64,000 nt of DNA from Chimonanthus salicifolius. Lineage: Eukaryota; Streptophyta; Magnoliopsida; Laurales; Calycanthaceae. A program made the position numbers and the translations under genes. Positions within the stretch are counted from its first letter, which is position 1; every line of letters begins with the position of its first letter. The notes under the pieces were generated by a model. The model worked only from the letters and a program-made list of their open reading frames with translations. It did no database searches and was not told where the DNA came from. The stretch spans positions 67,035,390 to 67,099,389 of the forward strand of contig CM023541.1 of assembly GCA_013350335.1 (NCBI GenBank), given 5' to 3'. Positions 21,859-35,520 of this stretch are shown here, one piece after another.

Positions 21859-23160
21859 AATAGAAAAAGACACATTGTAAGTCTACGATATATTAAAGGA
21901 TTTGATGAAAAAGATATTCCTACAAAAGGTCGTCCATCACAAATGGATGCAAATCATTTAAAGCTTTGCCAAGAAGAAATAAGTGACTTATTGAAGAAAG
22001 GATTGATCAGAGAAAACAAATCCCCTTGGAGCTGCATGGTATTCTATGTTGAGAAAGCTGCCGAAATTGAAAGAGGAGTTCCAAGATTAGTAATCAATTA
22101 TAAGCCTTTAAACAAAGTATTACAATCTATTAGGTATCCTTTGCCTAATACATAAGACTTGCTTAATAGGTTGAATAATGCCAAAATATTTTCAAAATTA
22201 GACCTAAAATCAGGATTTTGACAGATTCAGATAAAAGAAGAAGATAGATATAAAACTGCATTCGCAGTTCCCATGGGACATTACGAATGAAATGTTATGC
22301 CCTTTGGATTAAAAAATGCCCCATCTGAATTTCAAAATATCATGAATAATATCTTTTCATCATATACCCAGTTTACCATTGTCTACATTGATGATATTCT
22401 TATCTTTTTTGAATCTGTGGATCAACATTGGAAATATCTGAATATATTCAAAAGAATTATAAAAGAAAATGGTTTAGTCTTATTGAAAAGAAAGATGAAT
22501 TTATTTCAGCAAAAAATTAGATTCCTTGGATTTCAAAAACAAGATAGAAGGATAACTCCAACCAATAGAGTTATTGGATTTGCTGATAAATTCCCAGATG
22601 AGATAAAGGATAAAAATATGTTACAAAGATTTCTTGGATGTCTAAACTATGTAGGCTTTTTCTATCAAGACTTGGCAAAAGATAGAAAACTTCTACAAGA
22701 TAGACTGAAGAGAAACCCTAAAGAATGGACTTCTAGTCATACCAATGCTGTAAAAAAGATTAAAGAAAGAGTTAAAAATCTTCCTTGCAGATGTTTATCT
22801 GATCCAGAAGCTTTCAAAATAGTCCAAACTGATGCTTTTGATATCGGTTATGGAGGAATTCTTTTACAACAAAAAGATTCAAAAGAAGAATTAATAAGAT
22901 TCAACTCTGGTCTTTGGAATGAAGCTCAAAAGAAGTATTCAACCATCAAAAAGGATTTCTGATCAGATTTGATGCCAAAGCAGCAAAAGAAATTTTAGAA
23001 AAAGATGCTAAAAATCTTGTCTCCAAGCAAATATTTTATAGATGGCAAGCTATTTTATCCGTCTTTGAATTCAAAATTGAATTTATCAATGGAAATTCTA
23101 ACTCTCTCATTGACTTTCTTACTAGAGAATTTCTTCAGGGAAGACAAAATGGCGAGTAGC
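21859..23160 (+). pseudogene. EPRV segment B: reverse transcriptase and RNase H, broken
   Basis: RT motifs are visible: LRLVINYKPLNK-like near 22090, and YIDDILIF near 22384 with the two catalytic Asp. RNase H starts near 22815 (QTDA-D-GYGG). Stops occur at 22153-22155 and near 22220 and 22290. About 66 bp present in segment E (between 48335 and 48400) are missing at 22962, deleting part of RNase H. The ORF1 frame ends at TAG 23158-23160, overlapping the ATG of ORF2 at 23149 by 11-12 nt. Confidence 0.9.
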
Positions 23161-24457
23161 TCTTCTCCATTCATCCAGAAGAAAGGAAAAGAGAATTTGG
23201 CAGAACAAGATGAAAGCCAAAAGGGTTTTACTCCAACGAAAGACCCAAGTCAATCAGAATTATATCTTTATACTGGTAACAAAATTCTTGTTACTTCAGA
23301 TTGTCTTATGGAAGAAAGATCTGTAGAAGATAATGTATATTTTCTCTTTGGAAAGGGACTTCATTATTATTCACCAGATAAGAGAAAAACCCGTGAATGG
23401 TATCTCAATATTTTGCATTAGACGAAAAACGTCCTCATCTTTCACAACAAAAATGCAAATGGAATCATCACTTATTCAAAGTTCACTATTCTCAAAATCC
23501 TCACTGAGGAAGATTGGGATGGTCCTCTTTACATGACAAGATCAATCCAACTTTATAATTCGACTGAATTTTTCAATTATTGGGATTATATTGATGCCTG
23601 GAAGATTGTTTTGATGTGGCAAAGTCGTCAGTATAGTCATTAGTTCATTAGGTTCGAAGAAGAAAGTCCTGATGTCACACCTATTCACCGCAATTTCCCA
23701 TCTTGGTTTCTCTTCACTTGGTGGTCTCATTTTGGTGCTTCCCGGAAAATCCTTCCTGATAATTTTCGTTATCTATTTATTAAATTTGGCCAAGTTGAAG
23801 AAAAGGTCTCTTGTGATATGATTAATGTTCTTCATTTCTTTGCGAAGTTCCATATTCCATACATTCTCCAATGGAAATTTGAGGTGAAAAAAGATTTATA
23901 TGGTCACACTTGCCTTTTTCAAACTATGTACCAAAAATGGTGGCCTAAAATTGAGAATGATACTTAGGAAAGAATTTTGAATAAATCTCTCCCACTAAAA
24001 ATTTAAAAGATCCTCTTCAAGAAGAAAAGCCTCATGAGAATGAAATGGTCATGGCTGATCTGTTAGCTAAAATGATTGCTAAAGAAATTGCTCGTGAAAA
24101 ATCCCCCGAACCAATGGACGTCTCAGTAGAATCTGTTAATTTTGAAGAAAAGATTAAGCAAATCTTAGAAGAATATCTTCCAAAGAAGAAAGACACTCTT
24201 CATGATTGGGTTCTAATCATGATCCAGATGAAAATCTTGATGATGAAGTTGTGCCCCTTGAGAATCTCTATCCTCGTTCGGACCCTGATTCTCATGTTAA
24301 TCCCGACGGATCAGTCACTGAATACCTTCGTGGTGGAAAGTTCTGGTATTCTTCAGCAAAAGACAAAGGAAAAGAAAAGGAAAAGGAATCTCGATTAGCT
24401 GAATTATTCCGTGTGAATTCTGCAAAAGCAAAAGAGATGATGAAAAAGAAGATTTGA
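23149..24457 (+). pseudogene. EPRV segment B: ORF2, unknown function, broken
   Basis: ORF2 starts at the ATG at 23149 (MASSSSPF) and ends at TGA 24455-24457. I do not recognise its family. The protein would be about 435 residues: a Ser/Lys-rich start, a central region rich in Trp, Tyr and Phe (SYWDYIDAWKFALMWQNRQY-like and FTWWSHFGASRK), and a charged C-terminus with EKIKQILEEYLPKKK. Stops near 23419 and 23641, a TAG near 23966 and a frameshift near 24210 kill it. Its place after RNase H is that of the transactivator in caulimoviruses and of the unknown ORF2 of florendovirus-like elements. The link to either is inference. Confidence 0.8.
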
Positions 24458-24475
24458 TCCTGGTAAAAGATTTGT

Positions 24476-27483
<3,008 letters not shown>

Positions 27484-27594
27484 TGTTGTTACGTGTCAGC
27501 CCACATGTCAGCCCTGTGGAAGAAAAGTAAAAGTTGGTATACAGTGTGCATCCCATTTTGAAGAAAAACGCCTCCAATTATTGTACTTTTTACT

Positions 27595-27613
27595 ATTCTC
27601 CCTAGTGGAGAAT
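27595..27613 (+). promoter_or_regulatory. Hairpin in the EPRV intergenic region (ATTCTCC...GGAGAAT)
   Basis: Seven-base arms with a CTAGT loop. Segment G has TCCCC, AAGT, GGGGA at the same place (56456-56469), so one stem pair changed from T:A to C:G with pairing kept. Segment F is imperfect here. Confidence 0.55.
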
Positions 27614-27694
27614 TTTCTTTTGAAAAAGTTGGATTGTCGTTTGTGTCGGTAAGGTTCCTTCTTATCCTCTTTTCTTTGTTGGGTGCCCCGTGTC

Positions 27695-27714
27695 TTCTCT
27701 TGGTCGGAAGAGAA
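27695..27714 (+). promoter_or_regulatory. Conserved hairpin with GGTCGG loop, segment C1
   Basis: TTCTCTT, loop GGTCGG, AAGAGAA, 27 bp upstream of the TATA box. The same loop with changed but still paired stems occurs at 51789-51810 and 56535-56554. Confidence 0.75.
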
Positions 27715-27740
27715 TTTGTCTATTTTACCCTTGCTCCATC

Positions 27741-27747
27741 TATATAA
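27741..27747 (+). promoter_or_regulatory. TATA box of EPRV segment C1
   Basis: TATATAA within GCTCCATCTATATAATAAGG. The flanking GCTCC and GGAGC form an inverted repeat around the TATA box that is present in all three intergenic copies. Confidence 0.7.
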
Positions 27748-27852
27748 TAAGGAGCCCTGTGCTTTAGATAAGATATACCAAGTTTAAGATAGAATTTGAA
27801 GAGATTAAAGCTCAAGAGTGCCGGAGCTTGTCTAGAGTCTTGTAAACAGTTT

Positions 27853-27919
27853 GTAAGTAATGAATAAGTATTTATAAGTTTGCTACTTTATATTCTAATT
27901 ATGTTGTTTCTGTGTTTAG
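27853..27919 (+). other. Candidate leader intron, segment C1 (67 nt)
   Basis: GTAAGT at 27853 (donor-like), a CTAAT branch-like motif near 27896, a T-rich tract and AG at 27918-27919. The same arrangement is at 51955-52025 and 56705-56777. The poly(A) motif that follows GTAAGT in the other copies is changed here to AATGAATAAG. Splicing is inference. Confidence 0.45.
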
Positions 27920-27921
27920 AT

Positions 27922-28133
27922 TAGTTCGATCCATTTATCTTTGTTAAGGAAATATAATGCTGATGTTCGAATTCTGAAAAAGGTTGAAAGAAATCTAGAA
28001 ATCATCCGAAGACATTCATAGTCCTCGTCACCAGCAATATGAACATCGAAGGATTATTCTGATACAGGCCTATGCTGTTATTCAGTTAGAAATCTTGAGG
28101 ACCGAATCAAAATTACAAATGTTGGCAATTTGA
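27922..28133 (+). pseudogene. Small ORF a of EPRV segment C1, broken
   Basis: It corresponds to the ORF at 56781-57011. The start codon is lost, and a deletion of about 20 nt near 28000 shifts the frame. The C-terminal half stays open in the original frame and ends in RTESKLQ-like residues and TGA at 28131-28133, one base before the ATG of ORF b. It has no recognised family; the sequence looks helical. Confidence 0.6.
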
Positions 28134-28134
28134 T

Positions 28135-28372
28135 ATGCCTCCTCTTCCTACTGTTAGGAGAGTAGAATTATTGCATACCTTAAGGCAGAGAAGAACAGTT
28201 AAGAAGATTAGAAGAAGAACTTCGACGTATTGATGAAAACATAGCTGAAGGACGTTTTATTGTTATCCATCTTGTTGCTTTGAGTAGATCTGGAATTATA
28301 AGTTTATGTAATCGTCTAAGAGAATATTGTAATCGCATTCATGAAGAATTAGAATTATTATCTCGAATTTAA
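28135..28372 (+). pseudogene. Small ORF b of EPRV segment C1, frameshifted
   Basis: It starts ATGCCTCC and ends with the codons for ELELLSRI and TAA at 28370-28372. It aligns along its length with the intact copy at 57013-57249. A single frameshift in the first third (around 28180-28210) breaks it. The product would be a small basic helical protein. Confidence 0.7.
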
Positions 28373-28382
28373 CCAATAGATT

Positions 28383-28599
28383 ATGCCTTCAAGAAGAATA
28401 GATTTGATAAGATTATCCACCATTGTGAGACTACTATAAGAAGATTGGAAGTGTCTATTAATCATGCGAATGATCTTTTGAATCTAGTAAATACTCCAGC
28501 TTTATGCCAACAATAAGAAGACTTTTAGCTTTGCATAAGGCTGTTAAACAACACTGCCTCTGTTTGAAAGATGAACTAAACCTATTATCCAGGATCTGA
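28383..28599 (+). pseudogene. Small ORF c of EPRV segment C1, a diverged duplicate of ORF b
   Basis: It starts ATGCCTTC 10 nt after ORF b and ends DELNLLSRI and TGA at 28597-28599. Like ORF b it has a C-E-x-x-hydrophobic-R-R-L-E segment near its start, and its ending parallels ELELLSRV. It is therefore probably a tandem duplicate of ORF b. A frameshift near 28400 and a TAA near 28514 break it. Only stubs remain in segments F and G. Confidence 0.6.
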
Positions 28600-28795
28600 A
28601 GTTTTTTAACCCTGTTGATTTATCTAATTCTCTTTAAAGCTTTAAAATCTCCTTCTGTCTCTTTTCCATATTTGTATCTTAAGTGGTTAGTGAAGAGAGT
28701 GATCGCATTGCAAGTCCCACTTTTACGCCGCAGATAGGCATTCAGGGCAGTAAATCGTTGACGGTGCTCTTCTACTCCCACTCATCCTACAAACC

Positions 28796-29784
28796 ATGGA
28801 AAAACCTAAAGGAAAGATGAAGCTTTTTAAGAATCTGTTTAAATCATTTCAGCATCCTTCTAATAGATCTACTTCATCCTCCTCATCTTACCAGTCTGCT
28901 ATGTCTAGCTTTCCTCAACCTAGTTTTTCTAAAGACTATGAAAGTCCAGAAAAAACAAAAATTTCAGAAGAAATTGTGTATGAAAGTTTTGATCAAGCAA
29001 TTTCCAACTGGAAAATGCCTACTTTGCCCATAACAGAAGTTTACCATAACGGGACTTTTGAAGAACAAAATGATTATCATATCAAAACTGTTGAGAAAAT
29101 TGTCTCTCTTTCTGGAGGAAAACAAACGATTAGACTCCTAGAAAGAAGAATCATTGAACAGATAAAGTTCAAATACAACTACCTACATATTGGATTGATA
29201 CAGGTTGGAATTAAACCCTTGTTCCGTTTAGGATTAAATGCCTCTGTTTGTGTCTGTCTGTGACCAAAGACATGATGAATTTGGTGATTCATTGTATGCC
29301 ATGGTTGAATCAAGTCTTTGCCATGGAGCAGCTTATTTCAACTGTCTCCCAAATATTACAGTTGATCTGCATGATGAAGATATCCTTGAATGTGCAACCC
29401 TAGGATTTCAAAGTAAAGGGTTAAAAATGAATCCTAAGAGTAAACCATTTGCCATCATCTACCGTGTCTTTTACAAATCTATGATGTCTCTATTCTCCAT
29501 GATTGCTTATGAAGACAAGATAGAAAGAGAAAAAAACCACTGTACTTTTGGAAACAAATTTCAATAGTAATGTCTTTATTCTAAAACTCGTTAGTTGGGA
29601 AGATGTTACCTTACCAGGAAATTGGCAAATAGAAGATGTTACACCCAGGGTCAATGAAATCACAGATGACCTACAAAGCATTGTCAAATTACCCAATGGA
29701 AATGTTGAAATCAACTTTAGAAGAAAAATGGATAAGGCTAGAAAAAGCTTTGCTAGCTTCACTGAGAGCAAAAAAAAAAATTAA
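28796..29784 (+). pseudogene. EPRV segment C1: movement protein (ORF1 N-terminus), broken
   Basis: ORF1 begins at ATG 28796 with a basic start (MEKPKGKMK), then a Ser-rich stretch (NRSTSSSSSYQSAMSS), then the 30K-type cell-to-cell movement domain. Recognisable parts are PLFRLGLNASV near 29212, SLCHGAAYFNC near 29313, and the ITVDLHDEDILECATLGFQS region near 29358 with the conserved Asp. A frameshift near 29250 and another near 29540 split it. It acts at plasmodesmata in related viruses. Confidence 0.85.
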
Positions 29785-30702
29785 AATTAGAAGAAATAGA
29801 TGATGAAAGTTAAAGTAGTGAAAGAAAAGAAATGGATCAGAAGATTTTTAGAAACAAAGAAAGTGGAATTGAACACCCCATATATAAAAGAACAACATTT
29901 GAAAAAACTAACACCCCTAGTGAAAGTGATTTTCTGCAAGGCGCCATAAGAATGATTAGAGTTCCAAAGTCTAAAGTAAATTTAGTCCAAAAATTTGAGA
30001 TAAATAAGCCATACCTTAGACAAAACTTAAAAGAACATCCCCTAAAAGATTGGTTCTTCAAAACTTTCAACTCGGAAGAAAAGGATAAAATGAGAGAACT
30101 TTGGTATCATCAAATGGAAGAAGAAGAAAGAAATATACCTTTCTTTGATTGGTTTTTGGAATACTTCAAAAAAGGAAAAATTAAAGAAGAGTCTCAAAAC
30201 CCAAAACAAATTAGAGTTATAGGAAGAACAACCAGAACTTGGAAGGACTCTGATGGAAAAGAAGTCCATAAAGCTCATCTTCCTTGGAAAAAACTTGACA
30301 TTTCCACTAGTAAGGCAGAAACTAAGAATTATGCCTGCTTTGTCAAAGATAGTTCTATGTTTGAAACAAAAAGTGAGATTAATGCCCAGGATATTGGTCA
30401 TAGCCTTGGTAATATGATTGAACAGAATAACTATACCAATCTGTGTCTATTAACTATTGGAGAACAAACTGATACGATTGAAAGAACAATCAAATTAAGT
30501 CATGTTCTTAGTCCTACATCTCTGAAGAAATATATGGAAGAATATGCAGAAGAAATCCCCGCAAATCCTGTCTATGTCCCAAGAAAATTACCTTTAGGAA
30601 TTATTTTATAAGAAGGACCTTTTAAGATGACAGATGAAATGCAAAAAGAGTTGACTACTAGGATGGAAAGTCTCTCTGTTGGAGGAAAATGATTTAAGTA
30701 TC
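29785..30702 (+). pseudogene. EPRV segment C1: N-terminal part of the capsid region
   Basis: Open mainly at 29832-30611, with IPFFDWFLEYFKKGKIKEE near 30135 and the IRVIGRTTRTWKD segment near 30215. It then reaches EQNNYTNLCLLTIGEQTD near 30420. A stretch near 30496-30545 (VLSPTSLKKY-like) differs from segments A, B, D and E and marks a separate EPRV lineage. TAA at 30609-30611 and TGA near 30690 stop it. Minisatellite 3 starts at 30703. Confidence 0.85.
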
Positions 30703-32763
30703 ATGTTCGTCCATTGTGTCAAATTCCTCTAGTTGGTCCAATTCGTCAATTTGTACAGTTTGTCCAGTTTGTCCAATTTGTCCAATTTGTCCAGTTGGTC
30801 CAGTTTTTCGAGTTCATCCAGTTCGTTTAGTTTGCTATGTTCCTCCAGTTCGTTCAGTTTGTCCAGTTCGTCCAATTTTTCCAATTCAATCAGTTTGCCC
30901 TGTTTGTCCAGTTTGTCTAGCTTGCCCAGTACGTCTTGTGGTCCAATTCAACTATTTGTCCATTATGTCCAATTCGTCCAATTCCTCTAGTTTGTCTAGT
31001 TCTTCCAGTTTGTCCAATTCATCCAGTTTTTCCAATTCGTTCAGTTTGTCTTGTTCTGCCAACTTTTCCAGCTTGCCACGTATTTCTCGTTCGTCCTGTT
31101 CCAGTTTCTGTTTTTCTTTCTTATGTTTTTCCTGTTCGTTAAGTATCTCCAATACTTCTATTTCGTACAATTTATCTAATTGGTCCAGTTCGTCCAGCAC
31201 ATCCAGTTTGTCTTGAGTGTTTAGCTCTTCCAATTTGTCTAGCTAGTCCAGTTTTTCGAGTTCCTCCAGTTCGTTTAGTTTGTTATGTTCTTCAAGTTCG
31301 TCCAGTTGGCCCAATTTGTCCAGTTTGTCCAATTTGTCAAGGTTTGCCAATTCGCTCAGTTTGTCCTATTTGTCCAATTTTTCCAGGTCGCCCAGTATGT
31401 CTCGTTCGTCCAGTCCGTCCTATTCATTCATTATGTCCAATTTGTCCAATTCCTCTAGTTGGTCCAATTCGTCCAGTTTGTCCAATTGGTCCAGTTCGTC
31501 AAGTTTGTCCAATTCGTCCAGTTCGTCAAGTTTGTCCGATTCGTCCAGTTCATTTACTTTGTTATGTTCATCCAGTTAGTCCATTTTCTCCAATTCGTCT
31601 AGTTTGTCCAATTCGTCCAGATTTTCTAATTTGTTCAGTTTGTCCATTTTTTCCTACTCGCCCAGTATGTCTCCTTTGTCCAATTGGTCGAGTTCGTCCA
31701 GTTCTTCCTGTTCGTCCTTATGTCCAATTCGTCTAGTTGGTTCAATTCGTCCAGTTTGCCCAATTTATTTAGTTTGTCAAGTTTGTCCAATTTGTGCAGT
31801 TGGTCCAATTTTTCGAGTTCGTCCAGTTTGTTTAGTTTGCTATGTTCCTCCAGTTGTCCAGTTTCTCCAGTTCGTACTGTCTGTCCAGTTCGTACTGTCT
31901 GTCCAATGCTTCTAGTTTCTCCACTTCATCCAGTTTGTCCAATTTGTTTAGTTTCTTCAGTTTGTCCAGTTTTTCGAGCTCACCCAGTATTTCTCATTTG
32001 TCAAGTTGGTCAAGTTCATCCGTTATATCCAATTCGACTAATTCCCCTAGGTTGTCCAATTTGCCCAGTTGGTCCAGGTTTTGGAGTTCATCCAGTTTGT
32101 TTACTTTGTTTTGTTCGTCCAGTTCGTGCAGTTTCTCCAATTCACCCATTATGTCCAATTCTTCCAATTCCTCTAGTTTGTTTAGTTCTTCCATTTTGTC
32201 CAATTCGTCCAGTTTTTCCAATTCATTTAGTTTGTCCTGTTTGGCCAGTTTTTCAAGCTCGCCATGTATTTCTCGTTCTTCCAGTTCCAGTTTGTACAGT
32301 TAGTCCATTTCCTTCAGTTTTTCCTGTTCGTTATGTATCTCCAATACCTCTATTTCGTACAGTTTATCTAATTGGTCCAGTTCGTCCAACATGTCCAGTT
32401 TGTCCTGTTGGTCCAGTTGGTTTAGTTGGCCAGTTATCGTTTAGTTTGTTATGTTCCTCTAGTTTCTCCAATTTGTTTAGTTTATCCAGTTCGTGTGGTT
32501 TGTCCAGCTTGTCCTGATTATCTAGTTCGTCCAATTTGTTCAGTTGGTCCAGTTTTCAAGTTCGTCCAGTTCGTTTACTTTGTTATGTTCCTCCAGTTCG
32601 TCCAATTTCTCCAGTTCTTCCAGTTTGTCCAATTCGTCCAGATTTTTCAATTCGTGCAGTTTGTCCAATTTGTCCATTTGTTAAAGCTCACCCAGTATGT
32701 CTCCTTCGTCCAGTTGGTCCAATTCATCCAGTTCGCCCAGTTTGTCCAGTTCGTCCAGTTTGT
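30703..32763 (+). repeat. Minisatellite array 3, inside the capsid gene of segment C
   Basis: About 2.06 kb of the 9-bp unit, plus orientation. It interrupts segment C. The viral text left of it ends at 30702, but the text right of it restarts about 270 bp earlier in the gene, so roughly 240-270 bp of capsid sequence flank the array as a duplicate. The right junction shares CCAAT between repeat and virus. The array carries an unusual variant block at about 31080-31210 and 32275-32405 that also occurs at 38278-38408. Confidence 0.93.
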
Positions 32764-34793
32764 CCAATCTATGCCTATTGGCTATTGGAGAACAAACTGA
32801 TAGGATTGAAAGAAAAATCAAATTAAGTCCTGTTCTTAGTCCTACTTCTTTGAAGAAATATAAAGAAGAATATGCAGAAAAATATCCCACGACTATTACC
32901 CTCAGGAATTATCTTACAAGAAGGACCTTTGAAGATGACAGAAGAAATGCAAAAAGAGTTGACTACTAGGATGGAAAGCCTCAATGTAGGAGGAAAAGGA
33001 TTATCTTAAGAGTCTCGGCCTCTGAAAACATGATGGAACCCTCAAGCTGAGTTACCAGTAACCAAGAATTATTACCCTAGGCCAACTCATGTTCATTTAC
33101 AAATAGAAGAAGCCCCTTACACATACCAAATGGATATAACTTATTCTGGAAATTCTTTGTATGAATGGAATCTTGATGGATTAACAGAATACCAAATTAT
33201 CCAAATGGTTCATAGTATGATGATATATGCTAATGCATGCGAAGTTAGAGGAAACACTCCAAAAAATATTTTCCTCATGATAACCACCTCATTCAATGGA
33301 GTTTTAAGAGGATGGTGGCATTATGGTTTGAGAGGAGCCCAAAGAACTGAGATAGAAAATACTGTCAAAATGGATGAACTAGGAAGAATTATATACAAAG
33401 ACAAAACTACAGGAAGTCTTGTTGATCCCTCCATTAAATTTGAAACTGGTACCACTCAAACCCTTGAGAATTATGAAACACAACCGGATTATATCAGTGT
33501 TTTACTCCTGTGCATCCTTAATGAATTTACAGGAGGTATTGGATTAATCAAGGAGAAAAATAGACAACAATTACATCGATTAAGGTTTAAAGATCTAGGT
33601 GAATTCCGCTGGTATAAAGATGTGTTCTTATCAAAAGTCTACCAGTTGAATGATTGCAATTCTGAGATATGGAAAGAAAGATTTATCTCAGGATTACCAC
33701 CCTTATTTGCTGAAAAAGTAAGGAATGCCCTACGAGAAGAAATGCATGGTACTATAAATTATAATGCTTTGACATTTGGAGGAATTGTTCAAAGAATTAA
33801 GAAAGTTGGTATTACCCTTTGTACTGATCTGAAAATTAACAAACAAGCTGAAAAGGCAAAAAAGTTTTCTGGAAACAAAGAATTAGGAGATTTTTGTTTT
33901 CAATTTGGCCTTGACCAAACGGCTGAATCTAAAAGAAAGCCATCTCGTTCAAGATTTCACCCAGATAGAAAGGAAAGAAAATTGAAGAAATATAGATATA
34001 GGAGTAATAAATATAGGAGAAAATATGGAGAAAAACCCATGAAGCCTTGGTGTTCAAAAGAAAACCCCAAAATTACCCTAGTCGAAAGAAGTCAAGAGAA
34101 AAAGAACCTACTTGCTATTCATGTGGACAAAAGGGTCATTATTCTAACAAATGTCCTCAGAAAGGAAAATTCTCTAAAAACAAAAAGGTAGGAAAAATCA
34201 CTTATGAAGACCCCAAAAGAGAAATTTTAGAAGATGAAAAAGAAAATGAATATTATCCCAGTCATTATGACGAAAGTGAAAACAATTCCCTTACATCTGA
34301 TGATAATTCAGGACAAGACGGCAAGAGTGAACCTCTTGGTATTGCCCCTCATATTCAACTCATCAAACAATTCCAAGCATGTTCCTGTTATTCTGATGAG
34401 GATGATTCCAATGATCAATGGTCTTTACCATTTGATGATGATGTTGGTTTTGGGATCCACATTCGGGTCCTAATCGCTCCTCAAAAATTAGTCCTTGAAA
34501 TGGTTGATAATATTCGTAACCCTGAGAAAAAAGTTCAATTTTTAAATCAAATTTCAAAATTAGGGGAGGAAGGAGGAGAAAGTTCAAAACCACCACAAAG
34601 CAATGTTGTCACTCTTGGTGAAAATGATGAAGAGACTCCGTTTTTTCCAAAGCCATCAAAAGAAAGATTTCACACACCTAACTATTCTATTATAGATCTC
34701 ATGAACAGAGCTGAAAAAATTCAAGCGATCAATAAACCTTTAACTCTCTCAGACTTGCAAAGAGAACTAAATGATCAAAAAAGGGAACTTTGA
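32764..34793 (+). pseudogene. EPRV segment C2: capsid and zinc knuckle of ORF1, broken
   Basis: It resumes at NLCLLAIGEQTD and carries the same lineage-specific VLSPTSLKKY-type stretch as C1. A deletion near 33003-33030 removes the NLLINRLKK segment. The frame 33130-34191 then holds the best preserved capsid core of the window (WYKDVFLSKVYQLNDC, WKERFISGLPPLFAEK, EEMHGTINYNALTFGG). A frameshift near 34050-34190 leads into a canonical CCHC knuckle at 34113-34154 (CYSCGQKGHYSNKC) and an acidic region. It ends at TGA 34791-34793. Confidence 0.9.
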
Positions 34794-35520
34794 GAATTAA
34801 GAATGGAATTAACAAAAAGACAAAATGAAATAGATGAAAGACTTTCTTGGATAGAAAGTGGAGGTGTTATTGAAGATTTTGATGAAAAAAAATTCGTTCA
34901 AAGAATTAAAGGAGAAATCAATAGAGTTTCTACTGATGTAATTCCAATGAAATGTGTCTTCCAACAGTGGAGAGTCTAGGTAAAAATTAAAGTTAAAATT
35001 AAGAAAAAATTGTTAATGTTGTCATTGATACTAGTGCCGATTTAAACATTATTAGATTAGGCGTGGTTCCTATGGAAATCACAAAAGAGTAAAAACAATT
35101 CATATCGGCTGCAAATGGAACTAGCACTACTATTGAAAGAAAAATTCCTAATGTCCATGTCTGTTTTCAAGGTGTCTGTATTACTTCGCCTTTTATTGTC
35201 TCTGCTGATATTGTTGATGAAGTAATTCTTGGATCCCCTTTTATTCTACTAATCCAACCTTTTTCAGTAAATACTAAGGGAATCTCTACAAATATCAGAG
35301 GTATGGATATTAGACTTGATTTCATTGATGATCCTTGTGGTACAAAAATCCAAAAGATAAATCAAATCATTGCTAATAGAGAAAGCTATATGAAAGATTT
35401 GAAGAAAGAAATTAAATGTGTCCAGATTAGCAAGGATTTGGAAATGAAAGAGTTCAAAAAAAGATTAGAAGATTTCACAAAACAGCTTGAAGACGAATGT
35501 TGTTCGGAGTTACCATCTGC
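34794..35520 (+). pseudogene. EPRV segment C2: linker and protease, inactivated
   Basis: The helical linker (MELTKRQNEIDERLSWIES-like) is followed by the protease. The active-site triplet near 35027 reads D-T-S-A-D rather than D-T-G-A-D, and stops occur near 34978 and 35090. The ILGSPFILLIQPFSVNTKG strand near 35228-35285 is intact. This is a non-functional retropepsin-like domain. Confidence 0.85.

Larger units (their letters stand above)
27484..27852 (+). promoter_or_regulatory. EPRV segment C1: intergenic region with promoter
   Basis: This matches the intergenic regions at 51600-51954 and 56395-56704. It holds two hairpins (27595-27613, 27695-27714), the TATA box (27741-27747) and the first transcribed leader part up to the GTAAGT at 27853. 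The primer site is missing because array 2 joins in its place. Promoter activity is inferred from layout. Confidence 0.7.
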
